Shown: positions 33,648 through 45,275, numbered from the stretch's first letter. The stretch: 64,000 bases of DNA from Gari tellinella (GCA_922989275.2 OV277870.1:37754356-37818355), one strand, 5' to 3'. The notes: generated by a model from the letters alone, not told the origin. Translations and numbers: made by a program.

Positions 33648-33919
33648 AAGCTTAAAGCTAGATGAAAGTAAAGCAGAAAGCTCCTAAAGGAGCTGTTGGA
33701 TGAGTAATAACTGGTAAACTTGTACAGTTCTATCCTGCTTTATTTACACACTTCATTAACTCTATCTTGTACTCTAACTCTCAATCTTGTTTGTATATTA
33801 AACGTCACGTATAATGACGTAAGGATGCGTGCCGTCGTGGCGGTGGCTCAACGACGTCGCTCGGCGTTATGCATTCCCGACAGGGGCCTTCTGTTTTACT
33901 TTCATTTTGTTTTAAGAAT
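33648..33919. mobile_element. Hairpin element split by a solo LTR
   Basis: Left arm gcttaaagctagatgaaagt to ctcctaaaggagc, right arm resumes cttctgttttactttcattt and ttgttttaag. Without the LTR it is a P1/T3-type hairpin core. Confidence 0.85.
33694..33882. mobile_element. Solo LTR, 189 bp
   Basis: Starts TGTTGGATGAG and ends CCCGACA (TG...CA). Flanked by GGAGC (33689-33693) and GGGGC (33883-33887), a 5-bp duplication with one mismatch; removing LTR and one repeat restores the host hairpin. Contains TATA-like tgtatattaa and CpG-rich sequence in its second half. No internal retroelement genes are present. Confidence 0.82.
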
Positions 33920-34054
33920 GCAATATCAGTATCTATCCTTAAACATTTGGATAGAGGTCTTTTGGCTATGACGGAAAGTGACCTTACTCTTTTAGTGTGG
34001 GAACATAATTGTCTTTAGGAACTTTCTGCATTTTAAACCACCCTAGCTTATATA

Positions 34055-34365
34055 ATAGAACTTTGTATGCCTTTAATTCATTCATCTGAAGAAAATATAT
34101 ACTTCTAATTAACACATTCATGAATATGTATCATAAGAAATATTTTGTATATTCCAGGAGATGGTAGCTAAAAGCATGCTGAAAGTAAATAATTTCAACC
34201 TATTTTAAGTTATCACCTGTCTTCAAAACTATGGTATTGCCTGAATAGAAGGAAAAAGATTAATGATACAAGTTGAAAGTAGAGCAGAATATGTCTTTAC
34301 TTTCAACCTGCCCTAAGTGATCACCAATTTGCAAGCTGTCTTCAAAACTTGAAACAGGCTATGTA
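34055..34365 (-). mobile_element. Degraded T3 elements, two fragments
   Basis: gcctttaattcattcatctg to ttttaagttatcacctgtct (34055-34262), then acaagttgaaagtagagcag to cttgaaacaggctatg (34263-34365). Confidence 0.65.
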
Positions 34366-34369
34366 GTAT

Positions 34370-34945
34370 TGCACTGTATATAGATATGCTAGGCAGTTGA
34401 GCGTCAAGTTAGGGAGACATTTGGAGAAATCGTGGCGGCTCATTTGTTGGGTTTTGATGTAGTTGTTATTTAATGCCAGTCATGCTTATTAGTTCCATGG
34501 TTTATTTTTTCGCTGTACATTTTATCACATGTGTGTTCATTATATTTTCTTTGACAAATTGACAGGGGGAGACTAAATTCTACGTTTTCACGGCATAGTT
34601 ACAATTCTCGACCGAATCGTGACAGACAGCTTCGTAAATTGCCACATCAGGCAATTATATCACAACAGCTTAGTGAGACACCACGGCCAAATAAGCCACA
34701 TTGAAGTTACAGCATACAGGCTCCCAACACACTCTTTCATTAACCCTTAAAGACAGAATTACTTAAATGGACTCTACCCGTTTTCAAGTAAATGCTTATT
34801 TACTGAATTATTCAAAATGGATTCATCCATTTTTGACCATTTGTAGGAATGGACCCACAATATTTTTAGGTATATAAGAATTGACTATAAACAGCAACAT
34901 AATTAATTTATAGGTATGATAAATGTGCAAACTCAGTTCAGAGGA
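34370..34945. other. Unique intronic DNA
   Basis: Only a 20-bp palindrome, aaaatggattcatccatttt, near 34815 was noted. Confidence 0.5.
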
Positions 34946-34949
34946 CTGC

Positions 34950-35200
34950 TTAACTCTTTCCTCCCTGAAACTTAAAATGGACAATCCCTGTTTCTATTTG
35001 AGTCTAGTCCATTTCTGACTTTTAAGGTTTGTTTTTGTCAATGTTTGGCATTATCACAAACAGTGAAGACCCTGATCAGAGGGCTCCTTTCGGAGCCCTC
35101 TGATCTGGGTCTTCACTGTTTGCACAGGACATGTGTACTGTTCACATGTACACTGTTTGAAAAGCACGCCTATATGCGGGACTAGGGTTCAAATGGTTAA
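34950..35200 (+). mobile_element. T1 MITE sharing a TTAA with adjacent T3
   Basis: TTAACTCTTTCCTCCCTGAA to ggttcaaatggTTAA, 251 bp. Its right TTAA (35197-35200) is also the left TTAA of the next T3. Confidence 0.94.
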
Positions 35201-35360
35201 CCCATTACCCCATAGCCTATTTCTAGAATATAGCCTATTTCTAGGATATAGCAAATGTTTCTTGCGAAACATATTCATGACTGTATAAAGTTGCACTATT
35301 TTCTACAGTGAAGGATTAAATCAAAGGCGTAAAAAGGCATATTTATGGGTAACGGGTTAA
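35197..35360 (+). mobile_element. T3 MITE lacking its hairpin
   Basis: TTAACCCATTACCCCATAGC joined to the right half (gatatagcaaatgtttcttg) and ending aacgggTTAA. A 164-bp deletion derivative with no core palindrome. Confidence 0.85.
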
Positions 35361-35845
35361 GCAGCTTAACCTACTTCAAACATCAACGTAGCTCTTAGTA
35401 TGTAAGAACAATTTCTTCATGGCTCGATTTTATCAGAATATGGTTAAAACATGGAAAGGCGTTAGGTGAAGGCATTAAAAAGAAAGGAGTTTAAATGGTA
35501 ATAGTCAATTCCTTTGGAACACGGTTCACAGATTTAATTCCCCATTCTATTTTTGCTAATTACTGCTTCACTTGAAAGATAATCTGCCCATTGTTTAAAC
35601 TCATGCACACAATTTGTATTTAATTTTGTTAGAGAGGAATGGTACTATTCATCATTGTTAAAATCATTTAAATTTAAGAGCTCTTCCTCATTACAAACAA
35701 CTAGAAAATTAATTTTATTGCCCCCAAGTTATGCATTAAATACCCATTGGCTGTTTCCATAAGTGCACGCAAAATGCACTTCCCTCTATGATTTAAAGGC
35801 AAATAATATCTATTTACAGTTTCTATATTGTGATAATAGTCTTTT
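35361..35845. other. Unique intronic DNA
   Basis: Nothing recognised. Confidence 0.5.
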
Positions 35846-35848
35846 AAA

Positions 35849-36001
35849 GTAACCCATTACCTCATAGCTTGTTCTGGTTTGGGAAACAGGTGACAACTTA
35901 AAGCATGTTAAAAGTACAGGTGCATGCTGTTATACTTTGAACATGCTTTACGTAGTCACCTTTCTTCAGTTCTAGGAAAAGGCTATGGAGTAAAGGGTTA
36001 A
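35849..36001. mobile_element. Symmetric short-arm T3 variant
   Basis: taacccattacctcatagct at the left, and its complement type (ggctatggagtaaagggTTAA) at the right. Both ends are left halves around a degraded hairpin. Shares TTAA 35998-36001 with the next element. Confidence 0.78.
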
Positions 36002-36237
36002 CCCTTTACCCCGTTGCCTGTTTCTTATTTTGGTGATAGGTAATCATGTAAAGCAGGTTGAAAGTAAAGCAGAATGTGCCTTAAGGCACATTCTGCTTTA
36101 TTTTCAGCCTGATTTAAGCTACCATCTGCTTGGATATTCAAAATATTTATTATGGTACATGTTTTTGACTGTATAAATTGTAACTATTTTCTTCAGTGGA
36201 GGAATTAATGAAATGCTTCTATGGGGGAAAGTGTTAA
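35998..36237 (+). mobile_element. T3 MITE
   Basis: TTAACCCTTTACCCCGTTGC to gggggaaagtgTTAA; intact hairpin with loop gccTTAAggc. Confidence 0.9.
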
Positions 36238-36523
36238 AGCAGTATAGGGTACAGCAGAAAACTCTTTATTTTCTAAATCATGTAGGCTCAGTCCAGTTGT
36301 ACATCATTGGTAAACTTCCCTTCTTTGGTTTCTGTCCTTGACTTTTTTTTACGGTTCTAGACAATGCCAAATATCAAAGCAGATAGAATTATGTTGATTG
36401 AAAAAACACTAACAACCACTTAATATAAAAATTCTGTGATACCTTAGGCGTACAAGGGCGGCATGCTGAGTTACGTATGCAAAAATCATCACGGCAGCCA
36501 ACGTATGCAGTCTGATTGTTGTA

Positions 36524-36725
36524 CAGTCGAACTTGCGTCCAGCGGCCATTTTGAAAAAATAGTTTACCTGTTTCTTAAAACTATAGAAGCTCAATGCAGG
36601 ATAAAAGTAATGCAGAAAGCTCCTTAAAGGAGCTTTCTGCATTACATTTATCCTGCATTTAGCTGTCACTTATCTGTTGAGACCATGTGGCTTCACTTGA
36701 TGGTGGTTTAATGGTGGTTTGACTG
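36524..36725. mobile_element. P2 pogo-like MITE, both termini visible
   Basis: TA-CAGTCGAACTTGCGTCCAG to ttaatggtggtttgACTG. Core 36588-36665 with arms agctcaatgcaggataaaag. About 202 bp. Confidence 0.8.
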
Positions 36726-37204
36726 TGCTATGTTACAGTCGGAGGAAATATGCTGTACACAGTATTCTTGTTGTTGCGATTATTGTCAGACAGGGACTTT
36801 CACAAGCATTTGGTGCGAAAAACATGCTACGGCTGTCACAGAGTAAGAATGAAAACGTTGACTGTGTCACTTGCAATTACATCATATGTCAGTGCCAATT
36901 ACCTTACCTTAGACTGGTTGTAGAACAAAAAGTTGGACCAAAATAATGTAAGATGACATTTACAATGTGTTGAGAGGTGGAGAACCAGTCTGCACAATAA
37001 CATAGTCGTCCCCGCAGACACACACCTTTGTTTTCAGTAATAATAACAAGTGAGAATAGATATGAGTGAACTGTCTATCAACTGATATAAATTGGTACTG
37101 ATTCAATTTTATTACCCCACCCACTTGATGGAGAGAGTGTTTTAGTTGTTTTGTCAGTTGACTTCTTAAAGTTTTTCTCAATGTTATAGCTTGTTTATAA
37201 TGTT

Positions 37205-37420
37205 ATCAGAGTTTAAATCAGGCTGAAAGTAAAGTAGAAAGCTCTTGAAGGAGCATAGAATTTTTGTAGTGCATGAAAAGTTTCCCATATTGCTCTTTGA
37301 CAGGTGGCTGCTTAGACAAGCGTTTCTTTGAGGACATTTTTTGTTTTTGTTTATAGAAGGCTGAAATTATAACAGAAAGCATCTAAAGATTTCTTATTTT
37401 ACTCCCAGATTTCCTGCTTT
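37205..37420. repeat. Scattered hairpin-element fragments
   Basis: caggctgaaagtaaagtaga with gctcttgaaggagc (37218-37256) and ataacagaaagcatctaaag (37370-37390). Degraded. Confidence 0.4.
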
Positions 37421-37422
37421 AT

Positions 37423-37674
37423 ATAACTCTTTGAACCCTAGTCCCGCATATAGGCGTGTTTTTCAAACAGTGTACATGTGAATAGTACACATGTCCTATA
37501 CAAACAGTGAAGACCCAGATCAGAGGGCTCCGAAAGGAGCCCTCTGATCAGGGTCTACACTATTTGTCACAATGCCAAACATTGACAAAAACAACCATTT
37601 AAAGTCAGAAATGGACTAGACTTAGGATGGAAACTGGAATTGTCCATTTAAAGTTTCAGGGAGGAAAGAGTTAA
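37423..37674 (-). mobile_element. T1 MITE
   Basis: tataactctttgaaccctag to agggaggaaagagTTAA, 252 bp; left TTAA mutated. HpA loop gaaa. Confidence 0.93.
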
Positions 37675-38072
37675 ACAGTGAGAAAGGATTACGTTGAAAT
37701 ATATAGTACCACCAGCTGTGTTAACAGACTATAAGAGCTTGTATGCTGCATTCTTTTGTCCAGTTTAAGCTGTCTTCTCTGTAAAACATTAGCGAATAAA
37801 ACATTTTTTTCATGCTCATTTAATGCAATATTGACTGCACTTCACTTGATTGAAGAATATGAGTGATACTACCAATAAAAACAGTATAGAACCAGCTAAT
37901 CTGATACGGGGACACATTCTACCAATAGTAATCTAAGTTTGAAGTCAAAATACATCAATGATGCATCGTCCACAAAGCCATGTTTAGTCTGGTCTCTGAA
38001 TGATTGATCTCTATGAAGAGCCTAATGCATATTCAACAGTCAATCCATGTTCTTGCATATGCCTGATGCATA

Positions 38073-38277
38073 CAGTAGAACCTCTTTATTACGACCGCTA
38101 AAAAGAAGGCTGATTGTCTGTATAAAAGACAGGTGACAGCTTAAAGCAATGTGAATTTGAAACAGAAAGCTCCTGTAGGAGCTTTCTGTTTCACTTTTAC
38201 ATTGCTTTAAGCAGCCACCTGTCTTACATGACTTATATTTGACACAACTTAACGGTCGAAATAGAGAGGTTCTACTG
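38073..38277. mobile_element. P1 pogo-like MITE
   Basis: TA-CAGTAGAACCTCTTTATTAC to tcgaaatagagaggttctac-TG-TA, 205 bp, TA on both sides. Arms cttaaagcaatgtgaatttg with loop tgta. Confidence 0.93.
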
Positions 38278-38379
38278 TATTGTGAAGAATGAAGGTACAG
38301 TCAGACTCGTGTAAAGTCATTTTTAGAGAAGATTAAATGTAGCAGGCTTTAACTCAGTGGTCTCTGAAACTTCAAATAG

Positions 38380-38770
38380 TCAAGGTCACAATTCAGGGTC
38401 AAAGGAAAAAAGGGGAACATTTTATTGTGTCCTGGCTCAGGCTGGCTGTATACTATAAACATATGGATGGATTTTGAAAAACATGGCACAAATATTCTTC
38501 TAGAGCATATGATTTGTTATGCACAAGACCAAGGTCTGTAGCTCAAAGGTGAAGGTCAAATCTTTAGGTCAACGTCAAAAAGAGGGATATTTTGTTTTGT
38601 TCGGGTTCTATAACTCCATCATTCATGAATGGATTTTAAAATAACTTGACAGAAATATTCTTCTAGAGAAAACAATATGTAATGGTTAAGAACTAGGTAT
38701 GTAGCTCCAAGGTCAAGGTCACACTCTGGGGTCAAAGGCCAAACATGGCAAAATGTTCTTGGTAACACTT
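38380..38770 (+). repeat. GGTCA-rich repeat, about 162-bp period
   Basis: More than two degenerate tandem units: ggattttgaaaaacatggca at 38469 and ggattttaaaataacttgac at 38631, each followed by aatattcttctagag and by aggtcaaggtcac-type motifs. Related to the copy at 8181-8400. Confidence 0.8.
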
Positions 38771-39142
38771 TCAATTTATAAAAGTTCTGACATAGACATT
38801 TCAAAATACTCTGAAATGCAATTCCTTACAACAATATCAATAGGACTTTTAATCTTAGCGCATGCCTCAAGCTGATCGGATTAATGCTCAGGGTTACTTG
38901 GATGTTTGCATATAAAAGCAAGCATCTGGAAGACAAAAGGAAATCCAGCGAGTGTAGATCATTTGATAGCCTCTGCATGGATCATCAAATATTCTCAGAG
39001 TTGCATGATACCACGATATTCTGCTGCTTGCACTCACATCAGTAATCAATGGCAAGAGAAAAACATGCACATGTTATATAACATAACCCTAGCTTCCCCC
39101 TCCTCCCTAGCTTTCTCCAGTGCAGTGTTCAGTACAGGTGGT

Positions 39143-39393
39143 TTAACTCTTTGAACCCTAGTCCCGCATATAGGCGTGCTTTTCAAACAGTGTACATGTG
39201 AATAGTACACTTGTCCTATGCAAACAGTGAAGACCCTGATCAGAAGGCTCTGAAAGGAGCCCTCTGATCAGGTTCTTCACTATTTGTCACAATGCCAAAC
39301 ATTGACAAAAACAACTTTTAAAAGTCAGAAATGGACTAGACTAAAATAGAAACTGGAATTTTCCATTTAAAGTTTCAGGGAGGAAAGAGTTAA
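39143..39393 (-). mobile_element. T1 MITE
   Basis: TTAACTCTTTGAACCCTAGT to agggaggaaagagTTAA, 251 bp. Confidence 0.94.
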
Positions 39394-39433
39394 ACATTTA
39401 TTTAAGCCTGATGTCTATTAAAGGGGACATTGC

Positions 39434-39749
39434 CAAACAGTGTAGACCTTAACCCATTACCAAATAAATAAGTCTTTTTACGCCTTTAATTTATTACTGC
39501 ACTAAAGAGAATAGTTCCATTTTATACTGTTATTAATATGCAGCAAAAGAAATATTGTCTATATCCTACCAGATGGTAGCTCAAAGCAGGCTGAAAGTAA
39601 AGCAGAATGTGCCTTTAGGTGCATTCTGTTTTACTTTCAACCTGTTTTATGTGGTCACCTATCTTCAAAACTAAAATCAGGCAAATTGGGTAATGGGTTA
39701 ATGAGACACTGCAATACGTTGGTTTCTCATCATGGTCTACACTGTTTGC
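39434..39749. repeat. HpA/HpG-type hairpin split by T3
   Basis: ccaaacagtgtagacc before and tgagacactgcaatacgttg, catggtctacactgtttgct after the T3 element. Rejoined at TTAA they make one hairpin. Confidence 0.8.
39449..39701 (-). mobile_element. T3 MITE nested in a hairpin
   Basis: TTAACCCATTACCAAATAAA to ttgggtaatgggTTAA, 253 bp. Confidence 0.9.
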
Positions 39750-39884
39750 TAATGCAAAAAGAGATGTTCTATTGTATGAGAAAACATTACAGCACATGTC
39801 CTTTGATCACCTTTGTATATCTATAATGAAATCTTCCTGCAGGCACATAGGGAGAGTTCATTGCAATATCCAGGCATAAGTAGA

Positions 39885-40068
39885 TAACTGCTTAAAGCAG
39901 GCTGAAAGAAAAGAAGAAAGTTGCTTCAGGTGCATGTTGCTTTAACTTTCAGCATTTATTTGTCAATTTGCAGAAACAGTTATCTTTATCATGGTAAAAT
40001 CGTGAAATTGGTATCTCTAGACTATGGGGAATTAATAAATATAGGCATTTCTATGGCCGAAAGGGTTA
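39885..40068 (+). mobile_element. Degraded T3 element
   Basis: ataactgcttaaagcaggct to ataggcatttctatggccga, with gaaagggttatcc at the end. Confidence 0.6.
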
Positions 40069-40172
40069 TCCATTGCAATACTCAGTTTTCAAATGGACTT
40101 GTTTAGTTTCTCATGAATGATCAGTTTACAAAAATTCTTGACAGATGTGTTCCCCCAAATATTTAAAAGTGT

Positions 40173-40242
40173 GACAAACATTGCAGATCCAGATCAGAGG
40201 GCTCCTTCAGGAGCCCTCTGATCAGGGTCTGCAATATTTGTC
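40173..40242. repeat. HpA palindrome
   Basis: gacaaacattgcagatccag and tcagggtctgcaatatttgt arms around loop ttca, few mismatches. Confidence 0.9.
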
Positions 40243-40487
40243 ATTTTCAGTATTTTGGAAACGCCCCTACAGTGTGTCAATGTACATACATTGTGGTCAT
40301 CATTGGAAAATGGCCAAGTTCAATTGGAAAATCAGAATAGTTAGGGTTACACTATACATCACTCTATCCATGCAGGTTTCACAATTTTCAATGCTGGCAT
40401 GTGCTATTTTGAACTTGATGGATCTTTAAAATTAAATATTTATTTAACCTGTTGCAGTCACCATTATAGACAAACTTGTGACAGCTG

Positions 40488-40556
40488 TTGCTAACATTTC
40501 CGATCCAGATGAGACACAGAACAACTCTCAGGTTTCATCTTGATCCAAACTATTTG
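40488..40556. repeat. Degraded HpG
   Basis: ccgatccagatgagacacag and ttcatcttgatccaaactat. Confidence 0.6.
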
Positions 40557-40855
40557 ACCTGATGATCATTGTTCAAAGAGAATCCAGAATTCAACGCTGA
40601 GATGTTTGCATATGACACTTTTTACAGTTAAATAGTGTGCAAAAAGTAATGTTAAACATGCTAAAGGTAAAAAATGCAAACATGGCAGGCTGATCAGAAA
40701 GCATGCTCGTTAAATGGTAACGCCTGTGTACAGTGGCCGCTCAATAATCAAAACATGGCATTCTGGGTAATTTTATTCGCCTGCAACAATTCTCTTCTGC
40801 TACTTTCTAAAAATAGAACCTTCATTACTTTACATTATTTCACATTACTTTTGTA

Positions 40856-41110
40856 TTAAACCATTATCCTGTTTCTAGTTTTGATGACGGGTGACCACTA
40901 AAAGCTGAGGTTGAAAGTAATTAAAGCATAATGTGCATTGAGGTGCATTCTGCTTTTCTTTTAGCCTGCTTTAAGGTACCATCTGCTAGAATATAGAAAA
41001 TATTTCTTATACTATCTAACATAATTCATATGCATGACAGTATAAAAGTGGAATTATTTTCTCCAATGGAGGAATACATTAAATGCGTAAAAAGGCATAA
41101 CATAGTAAAT
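40856..41110 (+). mobile_element. T3 MITE, eroded termini
   Basis: TTAAACCATTATCCTGTTTC to tacattaaatgcgtaaaaag. Hairpin with several mismatches (gtgcattgaggtgcattc). Confidence 0.75.
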
Positions 41111-41239
41111 CTGTCTTGCTTTCAACTGTCGCCTTTCTCTAAGCCTTGAATCCTTCTTTAATAGGGATCGCCTGATACATGATTGACTTTAATTAATCAA
41201 CGGTATAATGTGTATGTGTGTGCTTTACAGTAAAGAGTT

Positions 41240-41399
41240 ATATTTGTTCCATGCAAACAGTGAAGATCCAGATCAGAGGGCTCCTGTTTGTCAGTTTGCA
41301 ATATTTTGTTAAAAACCCTTCCCCAAAAAATCATGGTGGACTAAACTTAATGAGAAACTGGAATTATCCATTTGAGGTTTTGTGGGGTCAACGAGTTAA
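41240..41399 (-). mobile_element. T1-like element lacking right hairpin arm
   Basis: gcaaacagtgaagatccaga and ggagggctcc-type left arm, then ggtggactaaacttaatgag and caacgagTTAA. Confidence 0.6.
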
Positions 41400-42475
41400 T
41401 TGCAAAACAAAATGCAATCACAGCGCAGGAAACTCTTCGTTTTCCGCTTCACAAATATGCAACTGGATCCTAGGCCGAATTTGCACTCAACAAAATCTTC
41501 TTGTCAGGAATAATTTTGCTAATGGACGTCTCATTCATTGCTGGTAATTAACTTACAGCGATCAAAAACGGTTCCTCTGTTGAAGAAGTAATGGTATTGA
41601 TAGTGTGCTCCATTGGAGAAACGTTAAATAAGGGGAATAGATTCATGTTAAAATAGCGCCGTAACAAAATTATAACACTTAACAAAATTGAAAACATTTC
41701 CTTCTATTACATTAACTACCGCGAACACGCAGGGGGGACAAAATACTTTTCAAATAAGTAAATGAGAAAATAATAATTTGGTAAAAACACTCGGTGATTG
41801 TGGGTCAGTGCTCACCGTTATTTAAAATCACTCGAGTTGAAATGCTTTGTAGGGGAACCAGCATGAACAGAAGGCTCGGTATAAAAAGCGACAATTTCGG
41901 GAAAAATTACCCTATTCATGTTACACCAACCATACCAAGGGCCTGTGGTTAGGCCCCATCAAGGGACATAATCAGCATGACCTCCAGGGTGCTGCACCCT
42001 TTGCAATACTGCACAAACTGTCATCTGATGAATATAATATCTGCTGAAATGCTGAAATCTGAGTGGCAAACAGTCTTGATCCTGATCAGGCCTCCGAGGT
42101 ACGAGACCATTTGCAAAAGGATTCAATTCAGAGTTTCAGTATTGAAAGGGATAGCCTTTGAATTATTAGAAAATACGCAATCATCTTAAATTTCAGAAAT
42201 TGTCAGAAAAATTTTGTCTGTACATTTACAGAAATTTATACAAAGTAGCAAAAAGTATGTATTTTGGTCAAATGCATATTTACTTGGCATTTGATCTGGT
42301 TACAGTCTGTTCACAGTTTTCAGAACCTAAACTTGACAGTACAAGGGTTTAAAGGGGAGAAAGTAGAAATATGATCCTGTTAGTGTCCTTCTCAACTGAC
42401 ATTCGATGCCTCTTGTATCTGTCCACTTTCCTCATACCTGTATTGATACAGACAACATCGTTTATTAAATCTTTT
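41400..42475. other. Mostly unique intronic DNA
   Basis: One HpG left half at 42066-42100 (caaacagtcttgatcctgat). No gene recognised. Confidence 0.5.
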
Positions 42476-42720
42476 TTAACCCACTACTCCATAGATACAA
42501 CTTTTTACACCTTTGATTTGAAGAAAATAGTTCCACTTTATACAGTGATGAATATTGATCATAAGACACATTTGTTCTATCCTAGCAGATGGTGGCTTAA
42601 AGCAGGCTGAAAGTAAAGCAGAATGTGCCTGAAGGCACAGTCTGCTTTACTTTCAACCTGCTTTAATTGGTTACCTGTCTTCAAAACTAGAAACATGTAG
42701 GAAGTGGAACAAAGAGTTAA
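42476..42720 (-). mobile_element. T3 MITE
   Basis: TTAACCCACTACTCCATAGA to gtggaacaaagagTTAA; intact hairpin (loop tgaa). Confidence 0.88.
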
Positions 42721-42942
42721 TACCAGTATAAAAACACAAGATCCATTACAATTTGTGAAATTTAATAGCCATAAAAACAGGAGGAAATGCATGAAAATGC
42801 CTTATCCGTGAACATTTGCCTGGTTTACGATTACTTGCCATTGATTATCAACTCTACCAACAAGGGCAATTGTAGCATCCATGGAAATATGGCCTGGCAT
42901 GAATGGATTGATCTTTTGCAAGTTATGGTCACATTAGTGATA

Positions 42943-43003
42943 ACAATTGGATCCAGATGAGACGCCAAGTACCTCAACGTCTCACCTGGATCTTAAACTG
43001 TTG
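42943..43003. repeat. HpG palindrome, imperfect
   Basis: caattggatccagatgagac and gtctcacctggatcttaaac arms. Confidence 0.75.
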
Positions 43004-43268
43004 GACTTTCTGAAGATATTGTCTTGGAGAAAATAGCAATAAATCAAGTTTGAGATTATCTTGAGGATGAATTTTAATTTTTTTTTTAGATGAAAACGAC
43101 CTAGTGTTAAAGGGTTAAAGATGGCAGTCTCCAGTTTATTGAATAAACGGCCTGACTTTTGTTCCCTGACAATATCACTGTCGTGTGTGATAACTGTGGC
43201 AAAATTTAATGACAAAAAATTAAACCTTTTAATTGCAGAGCGCAAATTGATGATGAACATTAAATTTT

Positions 43269-43334
43269 GCAAACAGTTTGGATCCAGATCAGATGCTGAG
43301 AAACTCAGCATCTGATCAGGATCTAATCTGTTTG
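43269..43334. repeat. HpG palindrome
   Basis: gcaaacagtttggatccaga and tgatcaggatctaatctgtt arms around gctgagaaactcagc. Confidence 0.85.
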
Positions 43335-44640
43335 ATACTTGTGTCCTATTCTACAGATAAAATTATTAAATTTTTGAAAAATAAAACCAGATAAAAATTT
43401 ACAGACAGTAAAATTTATGTTACAGCAGCTTAAGGGCTAAAATTGTGAAAAATTTAATGGATGGTGGTGCACTGGTCGGAAATGCAACAATCATGGTTAT
43501 TATAAATGTATGACAGGTTTCAACCATGTGTTCCATCATTGTCTCTCATAATGGCCTCAGACTGTTATTGGCAATCTGTGACAGTTCTGTTTATCTTTAC
43601 ATCATCAAAGTATACCCCACCCACTTCCAGTCAGCATGGATCAAGACCTTTTGTGAAGGAATGCATGTTTTTCCTGAGATATGATTTATGAAAGGGATTT
43701 TTGTTAATGTCTGATTTGAGTAAAATCTTGTTTAAGAAGCAAGGTAGATTAAGGGAATAAAAAAACTATTGAATCTGAGGGGTAAGGGGTAAAACATGAG
43801 CCAGAGCGTCGCAGGTCTCACCCCAGCGTGTTGACTCAGTCTTGTCATCCGGTTTTTGTCCTCACACGGTGGCAGCTATCCATGTAAATCATGTTCTTAT
43901 TGAAAAAGCAATTACCAGAGAGGGGATCAACAAGTTTGTAAATCAGTTTATGCCTTGAACTCGCTGGAGACAGTCTGACTAATACTTGCCCAACAGTCTT
44001 CATACACATCACAAACACTATCAATACATATCTATAGATAAGTTTCTGATACAGAAAAATGTCACCAATCTCATCAAATTTGTAAAAATTAATTTTACGT
44101 TTATTAAAAATAATTTTCATAACAAGTTTAGTGCATATTTCATGAATTTGTGGCAGACTAAAGATGGTGCATGAATGGAATATCTCAGAGTGAAATTAGT
44201 ATCAGAACGACATCTCTGCTGTCTGTATCCAGTGTTCTGGCAGGCCAGGCCTGGCTATAGGGTTGTCATGCAGTTGTGGATGTGACAAATACAGAATAGG
44301 CAAGTAATGCATGCCCCCTTGTTTTCCCTGGTCAAAACGATTATATGGAAATCAAAGCTACGGTTAACGCTTTCCTCCATTATCCTGCTTTATTTAAGTT
44401 TTGAAGACAGGTGGTTGCTTAAATCCTGATTTTATATACATAATGGCTGCACAAGGTACTATATTTCAATTTATCTAAGAATTTTCTGTTCAATTTTCAT
44501 TTTCTATAAATCCATAATTATGTCCCCTGAGTGACCAAATACTATAATTATGACCAATTATTAAAATTGTTTCTTTAAACAGCATTTAGTTTAAAATTCT
44601 GTATTTCAAAAACAAACTGTATATATGTTACATGATAAAG
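43335..44640. other. Mostly unique intronic DNA
   Basis: A T3 left-end fragment near 44363-44425 (aagttttgaagacaggtggt). A minus-strand open frame at 43845-44120 has no family features. Confidence 0.5.
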
Positions 44641-44644
44641 ATGG

Positions 44645-44755
44645 TATCAAACTATACTCATTAGAATTGTCTCTTCAAATGACTCCTGATCAATTTTATC
44701 CTTTGTTAGAATCAATTATCAAAGAGACTGTTCTAATGAGTAAGTCACACTCGGG
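44645..44755. repeat. H1 core with enlarged loop
   Basis: actcattagaattgtctctt and agagactgttctaatgagta, the H1 arms, about 60 nt apart instead of adjoining. H1 ends absent. Confidence 0.65.
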
Positions 44756-44813
44756 CTTATGTAATTTTGGCAGAGAAAATGTTTGCAATATATTAAAATT
44801 TTACTTCCTCTTA

Positions 44814-45069
44814 TTAACCCTTTACCTGATAGCCTATATAGAGTATTGAAGATAAATTACCACTTAAAGCAGGTTGAAAGTAAAGCAGAATGCGCCTGGA
44901 GGCGCATTAATTCTGCTTTACTTTCAGCCTGCCTCAAGCTTTCATGTGCTAGAATATAGAAATTAGTCCCTATACTATATATTCGTGACTGATTAAATTG
45001 GAACTATTTTCTTCACCGGAGGAATACATCTTATTCCCTAAAAGGCGCTTCTATGGGGGAAAGGGTTAA
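44814..45069 (+). mobile_element. T3 MITE
   Basis: TTAACCCTTTACCTGATAGC to gggggaaagggTTAA; hairpin gcgcctggaggcgc with a small insertion (ttaa) in the right arm. Confidence 0.88.
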
Positions 45070-45205
45070 GACACTGTTGAAAATTCATGTACGAAACTCT
45101 GCCCACTATAAATATTATTCCTTTGAACTATTAAATTGGCTACTTAGATTTGGAAAGTTTTCCCCAGGAAAGAGTCGCAGCAGACTCGTGCAATACATCT
45201 TTTAT

Positions 45206-45275
45206 GAAAACAGTGCAGACTCAGATCAAACAGCTCCTTTAGGAGCTGTCTGATCTGGGTCTTCACTGTTTTGAA
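45206..45275. repeat. HpA palindrome
   Basis: gaaaacagtgcagactcaga and tgatctgggtcttcactgtt arms around cagctcctttaggagctg. Confidence 0.85.

Noticed and set aside
41218..41547. 109-codon open frame
   Set aside because: Crosses a T1-like remnant; translation begins in repeat sequence.
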